Shown here piece by piece: positions 1 through 11,458 of a stretch of DNA of 64,000 nucleotides. Positions within the stretch are counted from its first letter, which is position 1. Each line of letters opens with the position of its first letter. The position numbers were made by a program, and so were the translations under genes. Under the pieces are notes generated by a model that made no database searches, was not told the origin of the DNA, and saw nothing but the letters and a program-made list of their open reading frames with translations. The stretch comes from Augochlora pura (Eukaryota > Arthropoda > Insecta > Hymenoptera > Halictidae): NCBI RefSeq assembly GCF_028453695.1, contig NC_135772.1, forward strand, positions 3,534,001-3,598,000. The letters run 5' to 3'.

Positions 1-542
1 GATTAGAATCATTATCATGACTCTTGCAGTTCTCAAAAAAGATACTTCGACAACCGCTAATCGGATTTGGTTCGCAAAGAGGACAAGATCATTTCCACGT
101 GACGCGAACGTGAGCATAACGTTCGAGTTAACCCTCTACAGACCAATCTTTTTATACGAGTGTGAAATAAAAAAACGTTTGTGCAACCGGAAACACGGAA
201 ATATCGACAATGGATCAACAAATTGAAACGGATAAATCAAAGTTGCGAAACACGATGCAGATCGTGGAACAAGATATTTTTGCAACATTGTGCATAAAAA
301 TAAAATTGGGCTAATAAAACGTGACAAACAGGGACGCAACTGAAAGGGGTAAAAAGAAGGGTTGAAAAAAATTGAGAAACGTTAACTGCGATGTTAACGA
401 TGACGTTAATCGCGGCGTCGATCGCCGTCTGTAAATCGTTGATAGATTCAATTGTTGTAACAATTCCGTTGCTTAATAATCGCGTAGCGGCATGTGTAAT
501 GAGTTCTTGTCCCTCGTCAAACGTTCTACTCTATCTCTCTCT
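1..542. other. non-coding, no gene seen
   Basis: AT-rich sequence with only short chance reading frames on both strands and no recognisable protein. It ends in a CT-rich stretch that runs into the assembly gap, which suggests the gap lies in a simple repeat. Confidence 0.6.
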
Positions 543-642
543 NNNNNNNNNNNNNNNNNNNNNNNNNNNNNNNNNNNNNNNNNNNNNNNNNNNNNNNNNN
601 NNNNNNNNNNNNNNNNNNNNNNNNNNNNNNNNNNNNNNNNNN
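543..642. other. assembly gap (100 N)
   Basis: A run of exactly 100 N. The round length suggests a scaffold gap of unknown true size. The left flank ends in CTCTCTCTCT, so a microsatellite probably broke the assembly here. Confidence 0.97.
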
Positions 643-1131
643 GATATATCGGTACGATAAATAAATATATAGAGATATTTAAAATTGACCATTCTAATCA
701 TATCACGCGATGACGGAAGGCGGCGAGGAGAGAAAGAGGTTGAACGCCGATGGTAAAGACGGTGATCGTCGTATTTATGATAAAAGCGTAGAACGAGAGG
801 ACCTTAGAGAGGTCCTATGGTTTTTGAGACGGCGAGACGAGGTTCTAGAACTGAATCATTTTCAAAGGGATCAGTGAAATGATCGAATGCTTAACCGGCG
901 AACTTTCTGTTCGTCGTCCAAGAGTCGTCGAAAATGCTGTCGAGATTTCCAGGGCTAAGCGCGAACTGTTTTTCTTCTCTTCTATTAGTTCGGTATACTG
1001 TCTTATCCGGTAACTTTTATCAGAGATTTTCGAGTTTATTGAGAGAATCTCCTTTATCCTTTAGCTTCGTGAAAGCAAACTTTCGACAATCCGTTCAAAT
1101 CAGTTAGACGAAGCGTCGTTAGGGGACGGCG
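643..1131. other. non-coding, no gene seen
   Basis: No open frame with coding character on either strand. The sequence is moderately rich in CG dinucleotides between about 710 and 970. Confidence 0.55.
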
Positions 1132-1513
1132 TTAACCTCTTGGGCACGGCTGGATTTTTCGCGAATTAAATTAGTCGTACCTAAATTACTATTTTTCTTA
1201 ATATATTTATTTTTTGGTATAGCTATATAATAGTATTAGCTATACATAGTGTATTGTATATATACACATTCAGTTTAATCGTTTATTTTAATAATTAATC
1301 GTAGAATATTCTCCCGGACTTACAAAGATGCCCGGGGGTAATTTCTTTGATTAATTAATTTAATAATTATTAATTTATCAACAAATGTTTCCCCGGGCCT
1401 ACAAAGAATACCCGGAGTTATGTCAAGGTTATGTAATAATTTTTTAATAATTGAGTAAAGTATAAAATATCCACGAAAGCCACTGTAATGGCACGCCGTG
1501 CCTAAAGGGTTAA
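1132..1513. mobile_element. TTAA-bounded MITE, piggyBac-like ends
   Basis: The left end reads TTAACCTCTTGGGCACGG and the right end, read on the other strand, TTAACCCTTTAGGCACGG. They form inverted termini of about 18 bp with TTAA at both borders. TTAA target sites and C-rich termini are typical of piggyBac-superfamily transposons. No transposase frame is present, so this would be a non-autonomous copy. An internal pair of related segments (CCCGGACTTACAAAGA near 1314 and CCCGGGCCTACAAAGA near 1394) is an extra direct repeat. Confidence 0.65.
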
Positions 1514-1549
1514 AGGTATATCTATTTAGCGACTCGACGGCTCGAGTCC

Positions 1550-1712
1550 GAACCACGGTGCAAAAAAGAGAGTCGAACCGATTTCATCCCCGGCATGCAC
1601 CGGTGTTTCATTGGAGCATCTCGCTTAAAGTCATCGATGACAATTTTTCGTCGAAATTCTATGGTGGCGTAACCATAATCGAATCGACTCTCCTTTTTAC
1701 ACCGTAGTTCAA
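1550..1712. repeat. short inverted-repeat element
   Basis: Inverted arms of about 25 bp: GAACCACGGTGCAAAAAAGA on the left, and on the right (other strand) GAACTACGGTGTAAAAAGGA. Both arms continue into AGAGTCGA. About 110 bp lie between the arms and no protein is encoded. It is probably a small MITE or the relic of one, of unknown family. No target-site duplication is obvious. Confidence 0.55.
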
Positions 1713-2681
1713 ACGAAATCGTTTCTCGACCAATTTTACACACTTCTCCGACCAAACCTCGACTTGTCGAGCATGTACCTGCTTTGATGCTGCTTCCGCC
1801 ATGCCCATGTAACATAACCTACACGATTCTATCGTCTGCAGTCGAATTTAATTAATCCTTTGATTATTTTTAATAGTAATTGTTCGAAGAGGGTTTAATA
1901 TATGCAATTCTGTATAAAAGAATGTTTCAAAGTGTTTGTAACTCGTTGACGATTATTTTTACGCGACGAACGCACAGTGGTCTCGAACGGGGTAACTTTT
2001 GGCCGAAAATAAATAATTTAATTCCGGCGAAAAATTACTACGTTTCAACCCCCTGCGCGTCGCTTTAATTCCAAAGTAAATTATTGCTAAATTTGATCCT
2101 CCAATTCCTTCCAAATTATACCATTTAAAATCATATTTATTTAAATTAAAAATTTTAAATAATAGAAATATCTGTGCAGAACCCTAGTAAACCAAAGAAA
2201 GTATTAATAAAGAACTGCAGCTGCATTGTGGTGCAAGGCGGAGCGGATCAATCAGTCTTCTTCAATCGGGATAATTTACACACTCTCTTATATTCTATTT
2301 AGCTTAAGTGCGAATGCATTTCTATAGCAACATGTTAGTCATCTGGCAGCGTTGCCCCGAGCATTCATCTACTTCTAAAATAATTGTCCGACGGACTTCT
2401 CTGTCCCTTTAACACTTTTCTCTCCCTCATTAACTCTCTGTCTTTCTCACCTTGATTAGAATCGACTTGCCTCGCTTCGATTACGATCGTTGTTCGCCTT
2501 CGTTGACGTCGGGGATTTCTATCCACTTTTGTACACGTTCCACGCGAGGTAAAATAATTTGTTTGAAACGAAATCATGATTTCCTTGAGCGATTGGCTTG
2601 TTCTGACTGAGTTACCACTAGAATGCAAAGGGTTTATCCAATGGAAGAATGACAGAACGAAGGACTAATTAATTTACTATA
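1713..2681. other. non-coding, no gene seen
   Basis: AT-rich sequence. The longest frame (2365-2628, minus) has the basic, low-information composition of a chance frame and no family resemblance. Confidence 0.55.
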
Positions 2682-2850
2682 TTAACCCTTTGCGCTCTAG
2701 ATAAATCTAAAATTGAATTAATTCTTCTAACTCCTACCAACTGTTAATAATTTCTCAAATCTAAACCTTGTAGCTATAAAAATAATTTTAGAACGTGACA
2801 AAATAATTGCAGTATTATTACAGAGTCGTCGCTAGAGTTCAAAGGGTTAA
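2682..2850. mobile_element. 169-bp TTAA MITE
   Basis: The left end is TTAACCCTTTGCGCTCTAG; the right end on the opposite strand is TTAACCCTTTGAACTCTAG. The 19-bp inverted termini differ at only two positions and TTAA stands at both borders. The interior is AT-rich and non-coding. The structure fits a piggyBac-type non-autonomous element and resembles other TTAACCCYTTG elements in this window. Confidence 0.75.
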
Positions 2851-3490
2851 TTTCGTAAATGAAATCGTTGGAGACCGTAGCAATCGTCAACGAGATCCCC
2901 TGCGTTCATTCATGGATGTCTTGGACGAATTTAATTAACAATTACGAAACACCGACTAATTTGACCGACAAAAGGATTAAGTAGAATTTAGAAAAGGTTT
3001 AAAAAAGAACCTTCGAATCGTCGGCCGAGATCTTCGAAGTATCTCGGCTCGTTTTACTTTCGAGAAATGAATTTAGGAAAATCGTAATAAACGCCGAGCA
3101 ATCCTAACGATAGAAGTATAATGAGGAAAAGGGGGGGGGGGGGCGGAGGAAACTAATTAGAAAATGCGGGACGGTTTTAGCTATCATGTATCAGAGTTTA
3201 TCGCGAGAATGGATGAAACAGGACTAACGCACGTTGTTCGACAATGTACATAGGTTAATAGCCAATAGGATCGATCCAGAAACCAATGTGACCTGAAATT
3301 AAAGAGAGTTGCGTGTTGTTACGAAAGCCGTGGTCATATTCGCCACACTGCGTTTTGTGAGAGCAAACTATTTCGAGTATAACGATAAGAACTAGTAATC
3401 CTACTGTTGAATCGGGCGCGATTTATGGCCGAAGCTCGCTGGATTATAATCACTCGACTTTTTGCTCCGCCCATTGTCGCGTTTCTGGAC
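2851..3490. other. non-coding, with poly-G run
   Basis: No gene seen. A run of 13 G lies at 3131-3143. Some CpG-rich sequence follows around 3400-3480. Confidence 0.55.
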
Positions 3491-3690
3491 AATAAGCGAG
3501 CGATTTACGGTGATCAGGGTTTTTAACAAAATTATTATGCAAGGAGCCCCACTCCTGTGGGCCAAGCGACGCATGCGCAGTAGTTGTGTACAGTAGCGTA
3601 GATTATATTTATTGTATTATATTTATAAGATTATAAGGCTGAATTATGGTTAGATGATGGCTCTGCGTCACGTGGTTGTCGTAGTTCAGA

Positions 3691-3870
3691 ATTATAATGC
3701 TTATATGGTATAATGTTCATATAGTGTAATGCTTATACAGTATAATACTCATCCAGTGTGATGCTCATTCAGTATAATACTCATTCAGTATTATGCTCAT
3801 CCAGTATAATACTCATTCAGTATAATACTCATTCAATATAATACTGATCCAGTATAATACTCATCCATAT
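3691..3870. repeat. tandem array, left side of foldback element
   Basis: About ten imperfect copies of a unit near 17 bp, with a core like CAGTATAATACTCATC. The array becomes more regular toward the centre of the element. Its complement matches the unit of the array at 4020-4130. Confidence 0.8.
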
Positions 3871-3929
3871 TTAAATTTCGATGATACACATATGGAAATA
3901 AATGAAAAAATTTCTTTATCTTATTACAT

Positions 3930-3995
3930 GCGACACCACCGCGGTGTCGCCGGCCGTTGAGCGATGCTTCGTGCGCGACACCACTGTGGTGTCGC
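3930..3995. repeat. paired GC-rich hairpins
   Basis: Two near-identical hairpins of 21 bases at 3930-3950 and 3975-3995. Each pairs GCGACACCAC with GTGGTGTCGC, or a close variant in the first copy. Each is followed by CGCCGG, and the two start 45 bp apart. They sit at the centre of the palindromic element. Confidence 0.8.
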
Positions 3996-4019
3996 CGGAC
4001 GGCACAGTGTTAAATATTA

Positions 4020-4130
4020 ATATTACGCTGACCAAGTATTATAATCACCAAGTATTACACTCACCAAATATTATACTGACCAAGTGTTATAATCGCCAAT
4101 TATTATACTGACCAAGCATTATACTCAACA
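4020..4130. repeat. tandem array, right side of foldback element
   Basis: About seven imperfect copies of a unit like ACCAAGTATTATACTG. Read on the opposite strand it matches the unit of the array at 3691-3870, so the two arrays are mirror images around the hairpins. Confidence 0.8.
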
Positions 4131-4244
4131 ATTATTACATTACCTACGCCACTGTGCAAAAGCTCTCCGCCAATGCGTCGCTACTCCTTGCATAGCGATT
4201 TTTGAAAATAGCGAACCCTGACAATGAAAATAGCGAAGCTCGCG

Positions 4245-6949
4245 TCGCGAATCGTGTCCGTTTCAGCATTAGCCTAAAATAAATTAATCGTCAAGCAGTT
4301 GCGTTTGTATAAATAATTAGAGCGAGGACGCGAGTGACCGTCGTCCGCGGCGTCCACTGAAATTTTCTATTAAACTAAAGGAAATCGTTCGAGTAAAATA
4401 TTGGCGTGAAAGCTTCGTGGCGTCGTCGTGAATCCAAGGGAATATTGTCTAACGTGTCGCAATATATCACTATGTTGTCAATGAGGATTAATGTACGTTT
4501 AATGTTTAAGGGAATGTTTAAATTTAAATAATCCTTTAATGTTTAAAGGAATTCCGAGAACGATCGCCAGATAATGATTCCGCGATGTCGCGGAATCCTC
4601 GAGTCGACGCAATCCTTCGCAAGTTCCTTCTGAAATTCTGTGTACAGTCGATCGAGAAAATTGTCAGAAACTGATAGAGTATCGTGAACTGCCGAGCTTG
4701 CGACAACCGGATGAAGTAGTTCAATTGTTTATAGTGAGATGATGTTTTACAGCGTGTCGCGTTAGCTCTCGAAGCGCTAAAGGATTGATGAAAGCGAGGT
4801 TTGAAAATTAATCAATCTGTATTTATAGCAGATCGGCGGAACATTGTAAATTATAGATTGTTTATCGAAAAAAGACATAACATTATATTACATTATAATA
4901 ACATTTTAATCCACCCCTAAGTTAAAAATCTCGAAGAGACGAAACTGGACAGTAAATTATGGTTATCACTGAAAATATATTTTACTATTTACTATGTTTT
5001 CTATTGGAAAAGCAGAATATTATATTGACTCAAAAAAATATTTCTTAAATTAATAAAAAAGTATTTCTAATCGAAAGATCGAAGAAAGTGCAATATAAAT
5101 AATATATCCAAACAAAGCCTTCGAGAGTTAACAAACGACGGCTGGAACTCGTACGATAAAACATAATCTTCGATAGTGATCGCTGTAATCCTACTGAAAA
5201 ATTTTATTTCCATCTGATTGATTTTTCCAGTCGAGAATTTTTGTTTAACTGAACGCGAAATAAATAATAACAATTTCCGGAAGCGATGCTGAGAGAATTA
5301 AACGAATCGGATCAGTCCATAAGTTGATGCGTATAATTGTGTTAACGTAATTCTCTCTATTGAACCGAAATCAAATGACATATTTTTCACGATATCCTCG
5401 CAGGAAAATAAACAATATCACTTATTTTTTTACGATGAAAAACTATCGGGAAAATCGATGCGCAAACTTGCGGACTAATCTGATAAATACGCCATAAAAA
5501 AGTATAAAACGTAGAATTAAGCGTAACCACAAGACATCAGACTATAATTACGTCAGTCTTTCAACTAGAACATTATTGTACAAATTGTTTACGATTTATT
5601 GCGTATTTTTTCTTCGGTCGCCTTTTGAATTGCGTTTTTAATTAAGACGCGTGTTACACAATTTGAAGGAATTCACGCGCCGATTAATTCTATGCGCTCG
5701 ATTATGTATGGAAAATATCAGATTTTCTAAATTAACATAATCGAGGATGAAATTTAGCGCTTCAATTGTGTACCGCGAGTTATGGGATTAAATAACTATT
5801 GGTAATTCGAAAATATCTGTACAGTAGACGAAATTCGAGAAAACATAGACTCTAATGCGTACGCGATAACAAATGTGTGACTCTTCTCTTCGTAATTGTT
5901 TTCTTTCCGTAAATGATAAATTGTCAACGTTAACAATGAAGTATCTAATAAGCCGTAAAATTATGTTCGTTACATTTCTATTTTATTGAAATTAAAACGA
6001 AGTTGACAACCATGTGTAATGCGATGCGAGGAAATATCACGCGGAAGTATACTTAAAAATGATTCGAATTTAGCGTAAACTTTCTCTCTATTCATTTCTT
6101 GCGCGAGCTATCGTAGCAATTAACAAATACTTTGGCAATGCGAGCGCATTAATTTACGATTTTTACGTATTCTTTATAGATTCTGTGTGTGTATTTAAAG
6201 AAGTAATGCGAGGTACTTAAAACATTAACGCGAGAAGGTGTATGGCGAACGAAGTCCCTTCGATTATAAACATTAATAATTAAACGTCTTGTATTACGAA
6301 ACGCCAACTGATTCACGCTCATGAATTATGTTACCGAAAAAAATGACGGAAACACGAATTGTAAAGCATTGATAAATGAGGGAAAAGAAACTTCGAATTT
6401 GAATAATTATTACCTTTGCGAACATGTTGCAGTTCAATCGCAGGTGTTTACGGGATATATTTTATTTTGCATAGGCTATTTCAAAAAAGCAACAGAATCA
6501 AATGATTGGTTTTATCAGCTGTCGATTTTATCGAATTAAAAAAATCAAAGTTTCATTAACCCTGGTTTTGATATAATGCTGAAAATTTTTTACATGAATT
6601 CGTATACGATGTAGATGCGCGATAGGAACTCTAGTCTAATAATTATTTAACAGAATTGATTAACCGATCTTTTAATTGAAAATGGAACGGCAATTGCAAC
6701 AGAGAATAGTTTTTACGCACTATCCGGTTTTGCTTAGTTCGTTTTAACAGTAAGATTAATCTTCGACCATGAAAGGGAGTACGAACGGCCGTATGTAATG
6801 TAAAATAATAAGAACAGAAAAACAGAGAGAGAATGTACCTATATCTATTCTATAACGTGACGTATTATCACGCGACGCGTGCATGTAAATTTATTATAAA
6901 TAAATTATTATAAAGCGGAGACGATTTTACTTATTATTCTCACCAATTC
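4245..6949. other. non-coding, no gene seen
   Basis: AT-rich sequence with no frame above 75 codons and no resemblance to a protein family. A local duplication of GTTTAATGTTTAA with variants lies at about 4495-4550. Confidence 0.55.
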
Positions 6950-7049
6950 NNNNNNNNNNNNNNNNNNNNNNNNNNNNNNNNNNNNNNNNNNNNNNNNNNN
7001 NNNNNNNNNNNNNNNNNNNNNNNNNNNNNNNNNNNNNNNNNNNNNNNNN
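6950..7049. other. assembly gap (100 N)
   Basis: A run of exactly 100 N, presumably a scaffold gap of unknown size. It lies about 600 bp upstream of the Sec61g start codon, so part of that promoter region could be missing. Confidence 0.97.
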
Positions 7050-7663
7050 AATAGGTATGAAATCTATACAAAATTATAACAAAATGTTAACCAAGTCTTC
7101 TTCTATGATAATTTTCTACGTTTTACTTTGCTTTTAAATCAAATTGGCGCCGAGATACAGAAAGTCAACGTCACTGGTTCGGAAGCGACAGGAAGTGACG
7201 TTCTTACAGCACAGTGTCTGACAGTGTCCACGTAGCGCCTCGAATCTTCTGAAACGTAGTTTTTCGTATGTCAAACATCATTTTGTAAAGTGTTCTCCGA
7301 TTGTACACACCGTAAGTATATTATCTCCATCAACCATTTATTACACATTCATCAACTTTAAATTGAAAGTTATAAAGTGACAGTGGAGGAATTAATATTT
7401 CATTTAACCTGTTACTCGTGTTTTCTGTAATTAACCTGTTTAAAACTACAGTTAGCTGCAGTTAAATATAACTTAATATTCACACGATATAACTCGCGTG
7501 GCTTACTCCGACTGCCAAAAGCATATGTTGCACGTACATTTTCTGTACCGTTTGCATAAATATTTGCGTCATTTTTATTCATATATTTGTGTATAACTCG
7601 TGCACCCGAATCAGTGTAAATGTCAGAGTTTCAACTTACCTTATTTACAGTTCACCAAACACA

Positions 7664-8026
7664 ATGGATCAGATGAAAAAGCTGACAGAGCCTGGCAGGC
7701 AATTTGCTAAGGACAGTATTCGTCTTGTCAAGCGGTGCACGAAACCTGACCGCAAAGGTGAGGCTCCATATTTTAAAAGAATTCATTAATTTTATTGTCA
7801 GTTTTATAAGTAAGATACTTAACCATTTCTTCTTCCTCAGAGTTCCAGAAAATTGCCTTGGCCACAGCTATTGGCTTTTGTATAATGGGCTTCATAGGAT
7901 TCTTTGTCAAATTAATACATATTCCAATTAACAACATTATTGTGTAAGTATACTATTTAACCTTATGTTTACTCGTGAATTTTTTATGTATTTTTTAATT
8001 TCCGTTTAATTTTCAGAGGCTCATAA
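7664..8026 (+). CDS. Sec61gamma: Protein transport protein Sec61 subunit gamma
   Basis: Small tail-anchored subunit of the Sec61 translocon, the ER channel for secretory and membrane proteins. Coding exons are 7664-7757, 7841-7943 and 8017-8026, joined at phase 1 (G|AG) and phase 2 (GT|A), giving 68 residues, the usual family size. The N-terminal half is the cytosolic amphipathic helix ending in RCTKPDRKEF. The C-terminal half is one membrane span (IALATAIGFCIMGFIGFF) followed by the conserved HIPINNIIVGS tail. The protein is almost identical to animal SEC61G from memory. A non-coding first exon probably ends at 7311, before GTAAGTATA. The second exon begins at 7651 after TTATTTACAG, placing the start ATG 13 bases into it. 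The last exon contributes only three residues and the stop, so single-frame gene finding would miss it. Confidence 0.96.
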
Positions 8027-8104
8027 ACACTCTTTGCAAATTAGGTGCATTGAAGGTTTAGTAAGGCAATTCTTCCCATCCTCATCGTGTATTTTTATTT
8101 ATGA

Positions 8105-8110
8105 AATAAA
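8105..8110 (+). terminator. poly(A) signal of Sec61 gamma
   Basis: AATAAA 79 bases after the Sec61 gamma stop codon, in the T-rich context usual for an insect 3' end. Confidence 0.6.
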
Positions 8111-8274
8111 TTGCATTAAGTTCTAAAATGACCATGATTAAATTAATGAATGTGTGTGTATATTATAATGATATGTTTTATAATAAAATGAATATATGAA
8201 GAAGCAATTTGTTAATCTCACTTGGAAGCAGGTGATATGAAATAAATAACAAAATTATTAGTATCGAAGGCACT

Positions 8275-8280
8275 TTTATT
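8275..8280 (-). terminator. possible poly(A) signal on minus strand
   Basis: TTTATT on the plus strand reads AATAAA on the minus strand. It could end a long Atf3 3' untranslated region converging on Sec61 gamma. That would make the untranslated region about 3.2 kb, so this is only a candidate. Confidence 0.25.
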
Positions 8281-11200
8281 TAAAGAATAAAATTTTTCCT
8301 TAGGTTACAACGATAAAATTTGTTCAGCCATTTTTCTAGTTTAAACTCAATGCATTTCTCCTAAGGAAAAATAGCTGTCGCATGGAAAACCATGGCCAGG
8401 TACTCGGTAATAAAAGAAACAATAGTACGATTTTGTTATGACAAATAGAATCTTATATACTGTTTGCTAACGTGTTATTAGAATAACTCTGTTCTTATTT
8501 TCTAGAAAGACTTTTCAATACATTTTACTAATAAAAGGATGAACTTATGAAACAGATACTGTTGCTCACAACATCTGAGATTTCAATAATGGCAGTATGT
8601 ATTGATAGCAAACGCAACTATCGAAATACATTTTATAATTTATCAATTTTATCCGTAGCTCTTGATAACTGTATACTGCAATTACAAAATGCAATACTTT
8701 CAAACGGTCCGCGTATTATATGTGAAAAATGATTGAATACGAGTGCTTACAATAAATTTCTTACAGATCCAATACTCATTAATCCTTTCAATTTGTCAGT
8801 AGCATTAGTAAGATGCTTAACATTTAATGGACGGGCCGCGTAGATTTACATTTTTGCTTGAATTTTTATTAAAAATGTTCGAATACCGAAAAAGACAGAG
8901 AAAAAAAATAGCCCGTCCTTTAAACATTAATGTTTCTAGATTCATGTAAAATGATGAATAAAAAAAAAAAAGGTTCATATCATAAATAGTATGTCCAATA
9001 ATGTTACTCCTTGACCTCACTGCATTAGTAAATAGACGTTGATATTACATGCTTAACATGTGTATTAAACTATTAAATACTCTCTTCAGGCAACTTAATA
9101 AAATTTATATAAAAAAAGCAAATATATATAATATATGTAGCACCACACGTGTGTGACTGTTACGTGTTGACATTCGTCTTGCACATTTACAACTATACTT
9201 AACATTCTCGGATGACTAACACATTTATACTTTTTTATATTTCAGAATACATGAATATAACTTCAGAGAGCTGATGACCACTTAAAGCGAAAAGATAATT
9301 AAATGATATTTGTAAATAAAGTTTTGACAGAATTTTTGTGACCACTTTATCTCTGAGGTAATATCCCTTACGAAACTCTGCGGTAAATCCTTCCCAAAAA
9401 TATATCTCGGTAAAATTCAGTAAATAAATTTTACTTTTACCCGATAAACGTGTCAAAATTTTAGTCGACGCACAATCATACAGATTCGTCAAGTATAAAT
9501 TGGTTAGTTCCTTAAATCGCATACTGTGAAGAAAAACAATAAGAGGAAGACTTTGTCTCACTTCCGTCCGACGAAGTGTAAGAAAAATCTTCTCCTTCGT
9601 TAGATCAATTGACGGTAACATTCCGACGATGAAAAGCATTTTAGTCCGTGGACTTTGAAGCGTTTCACTATTAAACTAATTTTTGTAAATTGCAAGAACG
9701 CGTAAGCGTAGCCCCAGTGTGCGTTCGCTGATCCCACGTAATAATATTCGCGTAACAAAATATAATTACATAGTCCCTTGTTCTATAGACTCTGATCAAT
9801 GTTTCTGATGGTTCTTTGGCATTCCCTCGCATATCACTGTCACCCAATGTACGCACTGCGTGATTCGACAATTAAAATTTCAACTAGAACATGATCAGAG
9901 TTGAGATAGACTGTGAACGTTTACAGATTATTAAAATTCATTAAAGTTCCTCTTTTAAATCTATAATTAAGCTTTTAGCGGATCGAATGAAACGTGAATT
10001 TACTTAAACGTCCATAGTCCAGATATTACATAGGCAGCATTAAACGTTTGGGAAATCAATTTACAAAGGCAAACGCACAAGGGGAGGGTAACTACCCACA
10101 ATAAAGTTGAGGTATGTCGTTCGGCTCATGTCATATTAATGAAACATTTAATAGTCACGTGATTAACCGTTCATCAACTGTTAATAACGCTCGCGCATTA
10201 CTGTATATATCTGTATAAAATATGCACATATATATATATACATGTATATATATAATATTAAATATCATTCGATTATTCGTATAATTATAAGTATCCTTTG
10301 AACGCGTCTCGCAATCGCGTCACAATGTGATAGTCACAATCAATATCAGAAGACTTACATACTAAGTTACATATTTTCTCTCACTGGTAAATCGAGAAAT
10401 AGTCACATACAAAATAATGCGTTTCATTTTAAAACAGGCTCTCTCGATTTTCACTTAAACCAACGGAATGTCTTTGCAGTGATCTCTCTTATCTATTTCG
10501 ATCTTAAACTTTCGGGATTTCAATGAGTTACGGCTTATAGCATTCACCGGTAATTGTTCTTAATCTTCTCGTATTTATATCTTCTCGTTAATTACTATTA
10601 AGGCCCTATACATATAGAAGAATTTAGAATGTTTAACCAGGAACCCTGCGAACGCTCGATATTAACGCACGATTGTTTCTTTAATACTGCAAAGACAATC
10701 CGTTTCTAATCTTAAATTAATCCGTTGTATTAATTATACCTTAGAATGTCACAGTACTTACATTGAAGGAATTGGTTACTTACTTGCAAGAAAGGGTTAC
10801 TTTCAAAGGAATGTTTTTAAGTGTACTATACTGAACACTACAATTCGAGTATATGGGGGATATGTTAAAAAATGAAAGGGAAGAAGATAGAAAGTGAAGA
10901 GGGGAGAAATGAGAAACAAAAAGTGAATGAAGGTACCGAAAAAGAAGACACAGGAGCGCGCAGTTACGATATAATAAATCGACTTACAGACTACAGACTT
11001 GTAATTAACAGAGACGGGAAGGAGATCCAGGAGAATCTGATTTACCAGACGTAACAAGGGAGATCCAGCAAGGATGTCAAACATGATACCCTCCAAACAT
11101 ATTGTGAATATTATTAGTTATTATCGTTTCTAATCTTAAAAAAGATTGGATCAATTTGATAGTTAAAATAAATTCATGAAAATTAATTATTGCCTTCTAG

Positions 11201-11458
11201 TTTATACCAGGTTTCCCCACTTAATTACCTATACGAATTTAGATTAATTCTAATTTTTCTCTGTTATATCGCTGATCATTATATTCACCCATGTCTTCTT
11301 GGAATGCATGCAATCTTTCTCCCCCCCCCCCCCCTCGTAAAGTAGTCGACTAGCTGGGATGTCATAAGTTTACAGTATTTCCAGCCGGTAAATCAGATTT
11401 CCGAAGAGATTACTCCCCAAGATGGCGCAGCAAGGATTACTTGTAACGAATAAAGATA
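8281..11458. other. non-coding, possible Atf3 3' UTR
   Basis: No recognisable protein. It is AT-rich with a TA-rich microsatellite at about 10225-10260 and a run of 14 C at 11321-11334. It lies directly downstream of the Atf3 stop codon on the minus strand, so part may be its 3' untranslated region. The 134-codon frame at 9235-9639 has no family resemblance. Confidence 0.45.
8817..8930. mobile_element. 114-bp TTAA MITE
   Basis: The left end is TTAACATTTAATGGACGGGC; the right end on the other strand is TTAATGTTTAAAGGACGGGC. Both begin with TTAA and share the GGACGGGC block. There is no coding content. It fits a small piggyBac-like non-autonomous element of a different subfamily from the CCCTTTG type. 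Confidence 0.6.

Larger units (their letters stand above)
3491..4244. mobile_element. palindromic foldback-type element
   Basis: The outer arms are inverted copies. Left: AAGCGAGCGATTT, then CAGGGTT (from 3515), ATGCAAGGAG, AGCGACGCATG, ACAGTAGCGTAG. The right arm (about 4135-4244) carries the complements of the same blocks in the same order, with CCCTG at 4216-4220. Inside the arms are two AT-rich tandem arrays in opposite orientation, and in the centre two GC-rich hairpins. The nested symmetry resembles foldback-type DNA transposons. CAGGG ends also occur in hAT elements, but I find no clear 8-bp duplication. No transposase is encoded. Confidence 0.65.

Noticed and set aside
9235..9639. 134-codon ATG frame on the minus strand
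   Set aside because: AT-rich, Leu/Ile/Tyr-rich composition without motifs or splice context. It lies in what may be the Atf3 3' untranslated region, so it is most likely chance.
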